64,000 nt of DNA from an uncultured Collinsella sp. (GCA_937943045.1 CALEBN010000027.1:39129-103128), one strand, 5' to 3'; positions 17,400 to 26,881 are shown, counted from the first letter of the stretch. Numbers and translations: made by a program. Notes: generated by a model from the letters alone, not told the origin.

Positions 17400-18737
17400 A
17401 TGCCCCAGAACATCTTCGGTACCGATGGCGTCCGCGGCGTCGCCAACGCCGACCTCTCGTGCGACCTCGCGTTTCGTCTTGGCCGTGCGGCGACCAAGTT
17501 CCTTGGTCCGGACATTTGCATCGGCCGTGACACGCGTCTTTCGGGCACCATGCTCGAGAGCGCTCTGACCGCCGGCATTATGGCCGAGGGCGGCCGACCG
17601 CACTGCTGCGGCGTTATCCCTACGCCGGCCGTGGCGCTGCTCACCGTCCAAAACGAGCTCGACGGCGGCATCGTCATCTCTGCTTCGCACAATCCGCCGG
17701 AGTTCAACGGCATCAAGTTCTTTAGCCGCAAGGGCATGAAGCTTCCCGATGCTGTCGAGGAAGAGATCAGCGCCTGGGTCATGTCCGAGGAGGCCATGGC
17801 TGCCGACACGCTGCCGACCGGCGCCGGTGTGGGTCACATCATCAAGATGAAGGACGCCCGCAAGGCATATGTCGATCATGCCATCAACACGCTCGACGGC
17901 CTTAAGCTCGACGGCCTGGTTGTTGCCGTCGACTGCGGCCACGGTGCTTCTTGCCAGACCACGCCCGCCGCGCTGCAGCGCCTGGGCGCCACGGTCCATG
18001 CCATCAACACCGATTACTGCGGCACCGACATTAACGTCGAGTGCGGCTCCACTCATCTTGAGCCCCTGCGCGAGCTCGTGCTGCGCACCCACGCCGACAT
18101 CGGTCTGGCTCACGATGGCGACGCCGATCGCGTGCTGTTCGTGGATAGCGAGGGCAACGAAATCGATGGCGACTACATCCTGGCCATCTGCGGCTCCGAC
18201 TTGGCCGCTCGCGGCAAGCTCGCCAACTCCGAGATCGTCTCGACCGTTATGTGCAACCTAGGCTTCTCCATCGCCATGAAGGAGCAGGGCTTCGAGATGG
18301 TCCAGACCGCCGTGGGCGACCGCTATGTTCTTGAGCGCATGCTCGAGGACGGTGCTGTCATCGGCGGCGAGCAGTCCGGCCACATCATCTTCCTGGAGCA
18401 CAACACCACCGGCGACGGCTTGGTGACGGCCCTGCAGCTTCTGGCCGTGCTCAAGCGCACCGGCCGCACGCTCACCGACCTTGCCGGCATCATGAAGAAG
18501 TACCCGCAGGTGCTCGTCAACGTGCATTCGGACAACAAGGCCGGCCTGGACGATTGCCAGCCCATCTGGGACGCCGTCGCTGCCGCCGAGAAGGAGCTCA
18601 ACGGTCGCGGCCGCGTCTTGGTGCGCCCGAGCGGTACCGAGCCGCTGGTTCGCGTTATGGCTGAGGCCGAGACGCCCGAGCTGACCCAGCGCGTTGTCGA
18701 CGACATCGTCGAGGTTGTCAAGCGCGAACTTCCCTAA
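17400..18737 (+). CDS. glmM: Phosphoglucosamine mutase
   Basis: GlmM converts glucosamine-6-phosphate to glucosamine-1-phosphate for peptidoglycan precursors. It has 445 residues. The phosphoserine loop is SASHNPPEFNGIK, the Mg site is DGDADR and the sugar-phosphate site is RPSGTEPLVRVM. The ATG at 17400 follows GGAAGGAG; an in-frame start 18 bases earlier is less likely. Placing glmM before nagB and a PTS IIA groups amino-sugar phosphate metabolism. Confidence 0.96.
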   Translation: MPQNIFGTDGVRGVANADLSCDLAFRLGRAATKFLGPDICIGRDTRLSGTMLESALTAGIMAEGGRPHCCGVIPTPAVALLTVQNELDGGIVISASHNPPEFNGIKFFSRKGMKLPDAVEEEISAWVMSEEAMAADTLPTGAGVGHIIKMKDARKAYVDHAINTLDGLKLDGLVVAVDCGHGASCQTTPAALQRLGATVHAINTDYCGTDINVECGSTHLEPLRELVLRTHADIGLAHDGDADRVLFVDSEGNEIDGDYILAICGSDLAARGKLANSEIVSTVMCNLGFSIAMKEQGFEMVQTAVGDRYVLERMLEDGAVIGGEQSGHIIFLEHNTTGDGLVTALQLLAVLKRTGRTLTDLAGIMKKYPQVLVNVHSDNKAGLDDCQPIWDAVAAAEKELNGRGRVLVRPSGTEPLVRVMAEAETPELTQRVVDDIVEVVKRELP

Positions 18738-18808
18738 TGGTCAATATCGGGTGCCAAGTGGTAAACTGTTAAGGCTATTTTGATTGATTGGTATGTCCGA
18801 GGGGGAGC

Positions 18809-19306
18809 ATGTTCACTAAAGTCCTGAGGTCTTTTGGTATGCGTGGTCGAGTCCTTACGCTGGATGCTCCCATCTCGGGCGACGTCATTCCGTTATCCGA
18901 GGTCAAAGACCAGACGTTTGCTACCGGCCTTTTGGGCCAGGGCGTGGCGATTCAGCCTACGGGTACACGTGTGATTGCTCCGGCTGACGCTAAGGTCGAG
19001 GCGATTTTTCCCACGGGTCATGCCGTTGCGCTCAACACGGTCGATGGTCTAGACGTGCTCATCCATGTTGGTTTGGACACCGTTCAGCTCGAGGGCAAAC
19101 ATTTTACTGTGTATGCGCAAGTGGGTGACATCGTCCATAAGGGCGATGTACTCATCGAGTTCGATCGCGAGGCAATTGCTGCCGAGGGCTACGATGTGAC
19201 GGTTCCCATCTTGGTGTGTAACTCCGTTGAGTTCTCGAGCATCAAGGGTTCCGTTGGCGAGCATGTCGAGGAGATGGACCAGCTTATCGTCGCGCGTGAG
19301 CGCTAG
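18809..19306 (+). CDS. PTS glucose-type IIA protein
   Basis: This 165-residue free-standing IIA of the Glc family (Crr-like) accepts phosphate from HPr and passes it to sugar-specific IIB domains. The phosphorylated His86 lies in LIHVGLD and the supporting His71 in PTGHAVALN; the pattern matches the E. coli His75/His90 pair. The ATG at 18809 is preceded by GAGGGGG. It could serve the alpha-glucoside IICB at 46974, which has no IIA domain. It probably also acts as a regulator, but that is inference from the family. Confidence 0.92.
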   Translation: MFTKVLRSFGMRGRVLTLDAPISGDVIPLSEVKDQTFATGLLGQGVAIQPTGTRVIAPADAKVEAIFPTGHAVALNTVDGLDVLIHVGLDTVQLEGKHFTVYAQVGDIVHKGDVLIEFDREAIAAEGYDVTVPILVCNSVEFSSIKGSVGEHVEEMDQLIVARER

Positions 19307-19346
19307 TCGCTCCGCTTGGCCTTTAGCCTACAATTCAAACACGTTT

Positions 19347-19380
19347 ACGGAGGGCACCCTTGAAAGAGGGCGCCCTCCGT
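19347..19380 (+). other. Stable hairpin in the nagB leader
   Basis: The 14-bp arms acggagggcaccct and agggcgccctccgt (one G-T wobble) are joined by TGAAAG. There is no T-run. The hairpin lies about 200 nt before nagB in a 272-bp stretch without a gene. The rest of that stretch is GC-rich and may be a structured leader, but I recognise no known riboswitch. Confidence 0.5.
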
Positions 19381-19578
19381 GGCAAGATGGGAAACGTCCG
19401 AGGCTAAACAGCTTTGGGTCACCGTGGACGGGCAGGGGCCTCGACGCGGTTAGACACGAGACACATATATTACGCGACCTCGCCCTGGTGGCCGCACACG
19501 TTGGTTGCGGCCGACGCGGGCCGCGGGCAAGTGCTTGTAAGGGGAGCCTTGCCTCTCTTGTACGAGAAAGGACGCGTA

Positions 19579-20307
19579 ATGAAAATCATTAAAGCTAAAG
19601 ACTACGAGGATATGAGCCGCAAGGCCGCTAATATCATCTCGGCTCAGGTTATCCTCAAGCCCGATTGCGTGTTGGGTCTTGCCACCGGCTCCACCCCGAT
19701 TGGCGCTTACAAACAGCTCGCTGCTTGGTACGAGAAGGGCGACATTGACTTTGCCGAGGTCAGCACCTATAACCTGGACGAGTATCGTGGTCTTTCGCAC
19801 GACGATCCCCAGAGCTATCACTACTTTATGCGCGAGAACTTCTTCGATCACATCAATATCGATCTGAACAACACGCACGTGCCCGATGGCTCCAACCCCG
19901 ATGCCGCCGCTGCCTGCTCCGAGTACGACAAGATCGTCGCTGCCGCCGGTTACCCGGATCTGCAGCTGCTCGGCATTGGCAACAACGGTCACATCGGCTT
20001 TAACGAGCCCGATGACCACTTCTCCAAGGGCACGCACTGCGTCGACCTCACCGAGAGCACCATTCAGGCCAACAGCCGCCTGTTCGACAGCATCGATGAC
20101 GTGCCCCGTCAGGCTTACACCATGGGCACCCAGACCATCATGTATGCCCGCATGATCCTGGTTGTCGCCAACGGCGAGGCCAAGGCTCAGGCCGTGCACG
20201 ATATGTGCTATGGTCCGGTTACGCCCAAATGCCCGGCTTCGATCCTGCAGCTGCACACCAACTGCGTTGTCGTTGCTGACGAGGCCGCTCTTTCGCTCTG
20301 CGAGTAA
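19579..20307 (+). CDS. nagB: Glucosamine-6-phosphate deaminase
   Basis: NagB converts glucosamine-6-phosphate to fructose-6-phosphate and ammonia, feeding amino sugars into glycolysis. It has 242 residues with the LGLATGSTPIGAYKQL phosphate loop, the catalytic Asp in NLDEYRGL and the GNNGHIGFNEPDD signature. The ATG at 19579 follows GAGAAAGGA. It is shorter than E. coli NagB and lacks its C-terminal allosteric residues, as usual for Gram-positives. A terminator follows at 20337. Confidence 0.95.
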   Translation: MKIIKAKDYEDMSRKAANIISAQVILKPDCVLGLATGSTPIGAYKQLAAWYEKGDIDFAEVSTYNLDEYRGLSHDDPQSYHYFMRENFFDHINIDLNNTHVPDGSNPDAAAACSEYDKIVAAAGYPDLQLLGIGNNGHIGFNEPDDHFSKGTHCVDLTESTIQANSRLFDSIDDVPRQAYTMGTQTIMYARMILVVANGEAKAQAVHDMCYGPVTPKCPASILQLHTNCVVVADEAALSLCE

Positions 20308-20336
20308 CGCGATCAAGCGATCTTACATAGTTTCTC

Positions 20337-20368
20337 AAAAGGCCCTCGCTTTGCGGGGGCCTTTTTAG
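20337..20368 (+). terminator. Terminator of nagB
   Basis: The stem AAAAGGCCC / GGGGGCCTTTT carries its own T-run. From 20369 to 20757 I see no gene; the region holds only the promoter zone of the next regulator. Confidence 0.85.
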
Positions 20369-20757
20369 TGGACATACGCCGTGGCGTATACATGACGGAA
20401 ACCTTGCCGCGTGCTTGACTGGAGGGTTTTAAATTTTTGTGATTCATTCTATAGCAGATTCTATGCACATTTGCCACCATAGAGTCGCAGGCGGTAGCGA
20501 GGAGTAGGCGAGTTGCGCAACTCAAATAAAAATAGCCGACTGCGCTACACTGCAAATGGGATGGGACATGCTGGCAAGCGCATTGACCTGCGCAAAGACC
20601 TATTGGTCGGGGGATAAGTTACCATCGGGCCTCGCTGTACAAAAACTTGCCAAACACGTACCGGCAGACAATTAAAAACTCTAAGTCGCGCTATTCACGG
20701 GGCGGCTCATATGGTCCTGCAGCTACGGTGTCCATATGGTCGAGTTGAGGAGCAAGC

Positions 20758-23754
20758 ATGGTAAACGATCTGGGCAATACTGACGACCTCGAGTTGATGC
20801 CGACGGGCGGCGGCTATATGGTGCGGCGCGATCGCTTGATGAACGAGCTCATCGTTAAAGGGCGCAAGGCGGGAATTGTTTTGCTCTACGCGCCCGACGG
20901 GTTTGGTAAGACGTCGGTGTTGCTGCAATACGTGCAGGAGGTTAAATCGGACCCCACGCGAGGGCCGGTTCGGATTATCGAGGCCGACCGCGCGATTGGA
21001 CGTGAGCTCTTTATGCAGCTCGAGGTTGTCGCCGATGAGCTTAAGGACAAAACTCATTCGCTCGTTGCGATCGACAACGTGCCCAATCTCGAGCAGCACG
21101 AAACCGAGGACCTCATCGATCGAATCCGCAGCTTACGTGCTACGGGGACGGGGGTCTTTATTGCCTGCCGCCCCTCCAACCGATTGCTTATCCACGGGCT
21201 GGGCGATTCTGTAAAAGTCAATGCGCAGATGCTCAAGGTGCACGCCTATGAGTATTCGTCATGGGCCACGGCGTTCTCTATCAGCACATCGCTCGATTTT
21301 TATCGGCTCACGCAAGGTGTGCCAGAGCTGGTATCTGCCTTGCAGACGGGGATGTATGGACAGGGCGATGTTGCCGGGTTGCTCGAAAACGAAATCGTCA
21401 ACGTGTACGGTGCGGCGCTGGCCGATCTCGCATCGCTCGAGAACAACCTGTTGTTTACCGTTGCCTGCTTGATGGTATTGATGGGCGAGGGCCGCATTGC
21501 GGAGCTAGAGGCGTGCGGTGTGAGGCTTTCGATGGTCGACCAGTCTATCTTTGTGCGCGATTATCCGATTTTTGGCGTGGATCCGTCTGATCGCACCTTT
21601 AGGTGTTTGGGCGCTAAGGACAACGCGCGCCTGAGGCTGCGAAAGCTTGTTGCCGAGATCCGTCCCGAACTAGTATCGCGGGCTGCTCGCATTTTGATAA
21701 AGGCGGCCCGATGCGATTTAGCCATGGACCTGGCCGATGCGTTCTTGGACCGCCGTGTGGTGTTGGAGCTTGCCGGGCAGTATGGGGCCGATCTTGCCCT
21801 GACCGGGCATGGAGGGGACATTTGCCGTGCAGCATCGGCGATGATCAATGCGGAAAAGCAGGAGCAAGAGCCGACAGCCGCCGAGGCACTCGGCGTGTAT
21901 CTGGCGGCTGTCAGCGTGTGCAATACAAAGCTGGCAAGGTATATGGCGTCCGTTATCGAACGTGCGGGTGACCAGGCGGCCCGCGAGGTCGACCCCGCTA
22001 CCTGGAAAATAGCCCAGGCGCTTACTATCGCCTTTTACGGCGACAATGACCTGGGGCTTCCCGCCAACCCTGTTGTGCAAGAACAGACATCCTGCGAGGT
22101 GCTCGACATGCTGTCCGCGCATATCGAGGTCAAGCGCCACCTAACCGAGCGAGCGGAAGATGGCAATGTTCTCGCGAAGCTCAAGGCGTGCAAAGCTTAT
22201 GATTGCGAGCTCGACATCGCGGGGATTCTCATACAGGCCGACCATATGCTGGTGGAGCTGTTCGACGGCTCGTTTGCTAAACCCGACGAGCGCGATGACA
22301 AGATGGCGCAGATACTCGAGGCGCTCGATATCCGCGGGCTTAAGGCACCATCCATTTGGCTGCGTATGGTGCTCGCGGCGCGGCGCCTGCTCGCGGGCTT
22401 GCCCGTGACCGACGATGTGGCGTTTGGCGAGCTCGACCGCTTTGCGGTGCGTGTTCGTGACAATCAAATTCAGCTGTTTGGGTTATTGCTGGAGGGTTGG
22501 CAATCGCTGGCGGAGGGGCGGCCGGTCAACGCGAAGTTCCGTGCGGTTCAGGTGCTCAAGCTCGCCGACGAATCGATTACGTACATGCGCGAAAACGCGT
22601 TGCTGCTGGAGCGCGTGGCGTACCTGCGCAATACGTCGCTGGTATCGGTTCGCGAAGAGGCGGAGCTGCTCGACATTAGCAAGACGCAGGTCGGTGGCTC
22701 AGAAGCCTGGATCGTGGCGCTGCACCTGGCCGCTGCGGGCCGCGATAGCGATCTTGCCGCCTGGATGTCTATGAATCGCTCGGGGATTTTAGACCCATCG
22801 TATCGGCTATTTGCGCGTCTTGCGATGCACTGTCTGGGCGAGCCTGCCGTCAGGATTCGCAAGAAGCTTCCGGTGCGTGAGCTTTCGCGGTATTCACTAC
22901 GCGATGATTTTGAGGGCGAAAGCGAGCACCTGTTCCAGGCGGGCGAGGTTGAGGCTGTCGATACGATCGGCCATATTGAGATGCGCATGTTTGGCACATT
23001 TCGCGCCGAGCGCGACGGCTTTCCCATCACGGATAAGATGTGGCGTCGCAAAAAGGCGGCAACACTTGCCGAGCGGCTCGCGTTGGGCATGGATGCCATG
23101 GTCGACCGCGAGACAATCGCCATGGAGTTGTGGCCCCATGCCGAGTTTAGCGCGGCGCGCAACAATCTGTATTCGACGGTATCGCGCTTGCGCTCGGCTT
23201 TGGGTCCAACGCCGGATGGCAAGTCGTGCGTGCTCATCCAAAACGAGTGCATAGGGCTCAACGGCGACTACGTTAAGACCGATGTAAGGCTCTTTGACCA
23301 GCTGAGCCGCGAGATCCTGGGAAACCGTATGGGCGCGAGAGGCCCTCACCTGGTTGAGCTTTGTCTTAAGGTTGAGCAGCTCTACGCGGGGCCGCTGTAT
23401 GTTCCCACCGGTTGCAATCCCACGTTTTTTACGCGCATGCGCCACATTATGCAATCCAAGTACATCGACTGCATGATTAGGGGAGCGAATGCCGCTCTCG
23501 AGGAAAATGACCTGCAATCGGCAATTTGGCTCGTTGAATCGGGGCTTCGCCAAGAGACTGCGCGCGAGGACATGGTTCGCTGTGCCATGCGCGTTTACGG
23601 TGCGGCGGGACGACGCCGCGATGTTGTCGAGCTGTACAGTGGGCATATGCATCACCTGAGGGAGCAGGTCAATGGCGTGCCCGAGCCCGAGACGCGGCGT
23701 CTGTACGAGCGCTTGGTGGAGGGCAGGCTTAACCGCGTGCTCGTCGAGCGATAA
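20758..23754 (+). CDS. Large AfsR/SARP-type regulator with P-loop and BTAD domain
   Basis: This 998-residue protein combines an N-terminal ATPase region (Walker A APDGFGKTS at residues 45-53) with a long helical middle and a C-terminal DNA-binding plus bacterial transcriptional activator (BTAD) module from ~residue 742 (MRMFGTFRAERDGFPITD, then LWPHAEFSAARNNLYSTVSR). This is the MalT/AfsR-like design of ATP-gated activators. The ATG at 20758 follows GAGGAG. No obvious target gene is adjacent: nagB is upstream and a convergent yhbY follows. The ligand is unknown. Confidence 0.8.
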   Translation: MVNDLGNTDDLELMPTGGGYMVRRDRLMNELIVKGRKAGIVLLYAPDGFGKTSVLLQYVQEVKSDPTRGPVRIIEADRAIGRELFMQLEVVADELKDKTHSLVAIDNVPNLEQHETEDLIDRIRSLRATGTGVFIACRPSNRLLIHGLGDSVKVNAQMLKVHAYEYSSWATAFSISTSLDFYRLTQGVPELVSALQTGMYGQGDVAGLLENEIVNVYGAALADLASLENNLLFTVACLMVLMGEGRIAELEACGVRLSMVDQSIFVRDYPIFGVDPSDRTFRCLGAKDNARLRLRKLVAEIRPELVSRAARILIKAARCDLAMDLADAFLDRRVVLELAGQYGADLALTGHGGDICRAASAMINAEKQEQEPTAAEALGVYLAAVSVCNTKLARYMASVIERAGDQAAREVDPATWKIAQALTIAFYGDNDLGLPANPVVQEQTSCEVLDMLSAHIEVKRHLTERAEDGNVLAKLKACKAYDCELDIAGILIQADHMLVELFDGSFAKPDERDDKMAQILEALDIRGLKAPSIWLRMVLAARRLLAGLPVTDDVAFGELDRFAVRVRDNQIQLFGLLLEGWQSLAEGRPVNAKFRAVQVLKLADESITYMRENALLLERVAYLRNTSLVSVREEAELLDISKTQVGGSEAWIVALHLAAAGRDSDLAAWMSMNRSGILDPSYRLFARLAMHCLGEPAVRIRKKLPVRELSRYSLRDDFEGESEHLFQAGEVEAVDTIGHIEMRMFGTFRAERDGFPITDKMWRRKKAATLAERLALGMDAMVDRETIAMELWPHAEFSAARNNLYSTVSRLRSALGPTPDGKSCVLIQNECIGLNGDYVKTDVRLFDQLSREILGNRMGARGPHLVELCLKVEQLYAGPLYVPTGCNPTFFTRMRHIMQSKYIDCMIRGANAALEENDLQSAIWLVESGLRQETAREDMVRCAMRVYGAAGRRRDVVELYSGHMHHLREQVNGVPEPETRRLYERLVEGRLNRVLVER

Positions 23755-23784
23755 AAAAAGAGCGTCCGAATTGCTCGGACGCTC
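23752..23784 (-). terminator. Terminator of yhbY
   Basis: The hairpin GAGCGTCCGAATTGCTCGGACGCTC at 23760-23784 is followed on the minus strand by a T-run (seen as AAAAAAA on plus). It lies between convergent genes. Confidence 0.8.
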
Positions 23785-23823
23785 GCAAGCTTGATGTATG
23801 TTGGCTCGCCGGATCGTTGGCTC

Positions 23824-24123
23824 TTAGACGAGCTTAATCTTCTCGATGTCCTTGCGCGAGGACTCGCGATACAGCGAGAACTTGCGGCCGATAACCTGGA
23901 CGACCTCGGCATGGCAGCGATCGGCGAGCTCTTCGGCGGCCTCGCGGGCGGAAAGGCTGGAACCGTCGAGTACGGAGCACTTAACGAGCTCGTGCTTCTC
24001 CAGGTAGGCGACCGTCTGCTCGACGGTGCCCTCGTTGATGTCGGACTTGCCGATGATGATGGCGGGGTTGAGGTGATGGGCCATGCTGCGAAGCTGCTTG
24101 ACCTGGGCTCCTGTCAGTGCCAT
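23824..24123 (-). CDS. yhbY: YhbY family RNA-binding protein
   Basis: This 99-residue CRM-domain protein has the GxxG-type RNA-binding loop in IIIGKSDINEGTV and the fold's final strand VIGRKFSLYRES. YhbY proteins bind pre-50S ribosomes and assist assembly. It has its own terminator. The genes upstream on this strand are unrelated. Confidence 0.93.
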   Translation of the reverse strand: MALTGAQVKQLRSMAHHLNPAIIIGKSDINEGTVEQTVAYLEKHELVKCSVLDGSSLSAREAAEELADRCHAEVVQVIGRKFSLYRESSRKDIEKIKLV

Positions 24124-24305
24124 GGGTTCTCGCTTTCTATGTTATGGGGCGCCCCACGATGGGGCCTTAATCTACGTGAGCTGTCCCACGATAGCGCAGG
24201 AACGGCGCGGTGTGGGGCGTGTTTGCCCAGTTCAAAAAGAATGCGGATGCCGAGCGGGAGAACAGCGCGGGTTACAGGCGGACGTGTGCGGCGGCCGAAA
24301 GCGGT

Positions 24306-25193
24306 CTATGGACGGCCCGAAGAAACCGGCTCCCATGCAATAAACGCCCAACGGACTTTGCGGACGTGGTCGAGCATGTAGCGCCCCTGCGGCACGCCCT
24401 TGGACCCCGGCTCGCCGACATGGGGATTCTCAATCATATGCTGAGCGACGTAGGCGCGCAGACGGTCAATCTTATCCTCGTTACCGTGCTCGAGCATGCG
24501 GGAGAAGTCCGCCACGCCCGCCTCAAGGCTATCGAAGGTATCGCGACGAGGTGATTCAAAGTACGCAACCTGCGGCAGGGCACCCATCTGAATGAGGATA
24601 TTAAAGGCATACACAAAGCCATTACTGCAGGTAACCGAGGCACCGATGGCGTTCATCAGGTGCAGGTCATAGCGCGGGCTGGAGTTGGCGACCATCGTGA
24701 CAGCACAACGCCGACGAGCCGTTCGATCAAGCTTGGCAAGTGCGCCTTTTAGGTTGGTCGTGGTGACAGAGCGACTGGCAAAGGCAACATCCACCGCTTT
24801 TGCGACCGGTCCAACCAAATCCCAATCATCATCCCAAGCAAGCTCAAGCGGTGTAATGCAATCCTCGAGCCCATAGTACTCAATGCCAGCATCAAGCGTG
24901 CCCAACATAGCAGGAGAGAAGTCGGCAGCAATTACGGAATGCCCAGCCTGAGCAAGCGGAATAGCAATCGACCCAGCCCCACACCCCATATCGAGCACCG
25001 ACTCACCAGGCTCAAGCGCCAACAGCTTTATAAAATCCCGAGCATACGGGGCAGTCTCCAGTGGACGAAAATGCCGAGCCCGCTTATCCCACTCAAAAGA
25101 ATCATCAGCCCGATGCCGAGCGGCCTGCAGACGCATCCATTCGCCATTCCAATCAGCAGAAAGAAGCTCAGAGCGAGCATCCCCATCAACCAC
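24306..25193 (-). CDS. SAM-dependent methyltransferase (class I)
   Basis: This class I methyltransferase has the SAM motif VLDMGCGAGSIAIPLAQAG and the following acidic loop VIAADFSPAML. The substrate is unknown. I chose the GTG at 25193 (295 residues) because AGGAGG lies just upstream. A longer frame from 25253 would translate a terminator stem and its T-run as a false hydrophobic N-terminus (ALLLGGAAFLLLGG). The 5' half is somewhat AT-richer than neighbouring genes. Confidence 0.82.
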   Translation of the reverse strand: MVDGDARSELLSADWNGEWMRLQAARHRADDSFEWDKRARHFRPLETAPYARDFIKLLALEPGESVLDMGCGAGSIAIPLAQAGHSVIAADFSPAMLGTLDAGIEYYGLEDCITPLELAWDDDWDLVGPVAKAVDVAFASRSVTTTNLKGALAKLDRTARRRCAVTMVANSSPRYDLHLMNAIGASVTCSNGFVYAFNILIQMGALPQVAYFESPRRDTFDSLEAGVADFSRMLEHGNEDKIDRLRAYVAQHMIENPHVGEPGSKGVPQGRYMLDHVRKVRWAFIAWEPVSSGRP

Positions 25194-25212
25194 GGGCCAA
25201 CCTCCTAGCAAC

Positions 25213-25244
25213 AAAAAAGCGGCCCCTCCCAAAAGAAGAGCCGC
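25213..25244 (-). terminator. Terminator just upstream of the methyltransferase
   Basis: On the minus strand the stem GCGGCTCTTC / GGAGGGGCCGC (with G-U pairs) is followed by TTTTTT. It probably ends transcripts coming from the DUF711 gene. Confidence 0.75.
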
Positions 25245-25358
25245 AACCAGCATATATCAGAAAGAACCGATCCAACGCCAAACTGTCGTACCAGCAAAGG
25301 CGGGCAGAAGCGAAGCGACTGCCACTGAGCCAGAACCCAGCCAAGGTTGAGATGTGCG

Positions 25359-25500
25359 GGAGCCCCGCCGCCGGGCGGCAGACATATAAGGTCGATCGCG
25401 AGTTCCGCACGAGCCGGAGAGCACTTAATGTGCTCTCCGTGCGAGTCAGGACTGTCCGAGCAGGCGACCTTATATGTCTGCCGCCCGGCGGCGGGGCTCC
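25359..25500. repeat. Large nested palindrome, ATTAA-core family, copy 2
   Basis: The outer arms 25359-25394 and 25465-25500 are perfect inverted repeats of 36 bp. Inside is a perfect 9-bp hairpin at 25416-25438 (GGAGAGCAC / GTGCTCTCC; ATTAA loop on the minus strand). On the minus strand its inner flanks ACAGTCCTG and TGCGGAACTC match the element at 3861-4001. It lies 17 bp after the DUF711 stop. Confidence 0.9.
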
Positions 25501-25516
25501 TCGCCCGAACCCTCAG

Positions 25517-26881
25517 CTAGTTCTTCAGCGAGTTCAGCGGTGCCGGGAAGCGTCCACCACGGTGGGCAAGCACGGTGCCGGCGTTGGGGTTCACCGGCAT
25601 GATGGGCGCACGGCCAAACAGACCGCCGTACTCGACGCAGTCGCCCACGCCCTTGCCGATAGCGGGAATCACGCGCACGGCCGTGGTCTTATTGTTGATG
25701 ACGCCGATGGCCATCTCGTCGGCGATGATGCCGGCGATGGTCTCGACCGGGGTGTCGCCGGGGATGGCGATCATGTCCAGGCCAACGGAGCACACGCAGG
25801 TCATGGCCTCGAGCTTCTCGAGCGAAAGCGCGCCGGCCTCGACGGCGGCGATCATGCCGGCGTCCTCGGACACGGGGATAAAGGCGCCCGAGAGACCGCC
25901 CACGCTGGAGCTGGCCATGACGCCGCCCTTCTTGACGGCGTCGTTGAGCATGGCGAGCGCGCAGGTCGTGCCCGGGCCACCGCAGGTGCCCACGCCGATA
26001 ATCTCGAGGATGCGAGCAACGGAGTCGCCAATGGCGGGCGTAGGCGCCAGCGACAGGTCGACGATGCCCTTCTCGACACCCAGTCGATGGGCGGCCTCGC
26101 GGCTCATGAGCTCGCCGGCACGGGTGATCTTAAAGGCGGTCTGCTTAATCTTCTCGGCGACTTCCATCATCGAGGCGGAGTCGGACAGCTTCTCCAGGGC
26201 TGCCGCCATAACGCCGGGGCCCGAGACGCCAACGTTGATGACGGCGTCGGCCTCGCCACCGCCGTGGACGGCGCCCGCCATAAACGGGGAGTCCTCGACC
26301 ATGTTGGCAAAGCAGACAAACTTGGAGGCGCCAACGGAATCCTCATCTGCCGTAAGCTTGGCGGCATCGATGATGGTCTGGGCGGCCATGAGCACGGCGT
26401 CCATGTTGATGCCGGCACGCAGGCTGGCGACGTTGACGCTGGAGCAGACGCGGCTGGTGGTAGCGAGCGCCTGGGGGATGGACTGGATGACGCGGCGGTC
26501 GGCGTCGCCGATGCCCTTCTGAACGAGCGCGGAGAAGCCGCCCAGGTAATCGATGCCGAGCGTCTCGGCCGCGCGGTCGAGGGCATGCGCGATGGGGGTG
26601 AGGTCCTCATCCTTGCAGCATGCGGCGATCTGCGCCACCGGGGTGACGGAAACGCGCTTGTTGACGATGGGGATACCGTACTCGCGCTCGAGGTTCTCGG
26701 CGGTCTCGACCAAGTGCTCAGCCGTGTGCGTCACGTGGTCGTAGATCTTCGTGCACATGCGGTCGAGGCTCTCGTCGCCGCAACCCATGAGCGAAACACC
26801 CATGGTGATGGTCCTGATGTCGAGGTTCTGCTCCTCAACCATGCCGCGGGTTTCCGCGATTTCTGCGGGCGTGATCGCCAT
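25517..26881 (-). CDS. PFL/DUF711 (UPF0210) family protein
   Basis: This 454-residue protein of the UPF0210 family is related to the glycyl-radical/PFL fold but of unknown function. Conserved glycine-rich blocks are seen (VNVGVSGPGVMAAALEK, GTCGGPGTTCALAMLNDAVK, SSVGGLSGAFIPVSEDAGM). The ATG at 26881 follows AGGAG; an upstream in-frame start has none. The usual partner, a small ACT-domain UPF0237 protein, is not encoded next to it, which is unusual. Confidence 0.85.
   Translation of the reverse strand: MAITPAEIAETRGMVEEQNLDIRTITMGVSLMGCGDESLDRMCTKIYDHVTHTAEHLVETAENLEREYGIPIVNKRVSVTPVAQIAACCKDEDLTPIAHALDRAAETLGIDYLGGFSALVQKGIGDADRRVIQSIPQALATTSRVCSSVNVASLRAGINMDAVLMAAQTIIDAAKLTADEDSVGASKFVCFANMVEDSPFMAGAVHGGGEADAVINVGVSGPGVMAAALEKLSDSASMMEVAEKIKQTAFKITRAGELMSREAAHRLGVEKGIVDLSLAPTPAIGDSVARILEIIGVGTCGGPGTTCALAMLNDAVKKGGVMASSSVGGLSGAFIPVSEDAGMIAAVEAGALSLEKLEAMTCVCSVGLDMIAIPGDTPVETIAGIIADEMAIGVINNKTTAVRVIPAIGKGVGDCVEYGGLFGRAPIMPVNPNAGTVLAHRGGRFPAPLNSLKN

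Noticed and set aside
19380..19560. Possible RNase P RNA or glmS ribozyme upstream of nagB
   Set aside because: GGGAAACGTCCG resembles the RNase P P4 region only superficially, the other conserved parts are missing, and no glmS core is present.
25061..25250. Plus-strand coding potential around 25061-27256
   Set aside because: The 731-codon frame is antisense to the methyltransferase and DUF711 genes and reads through the perfect 36-bp palindrome.
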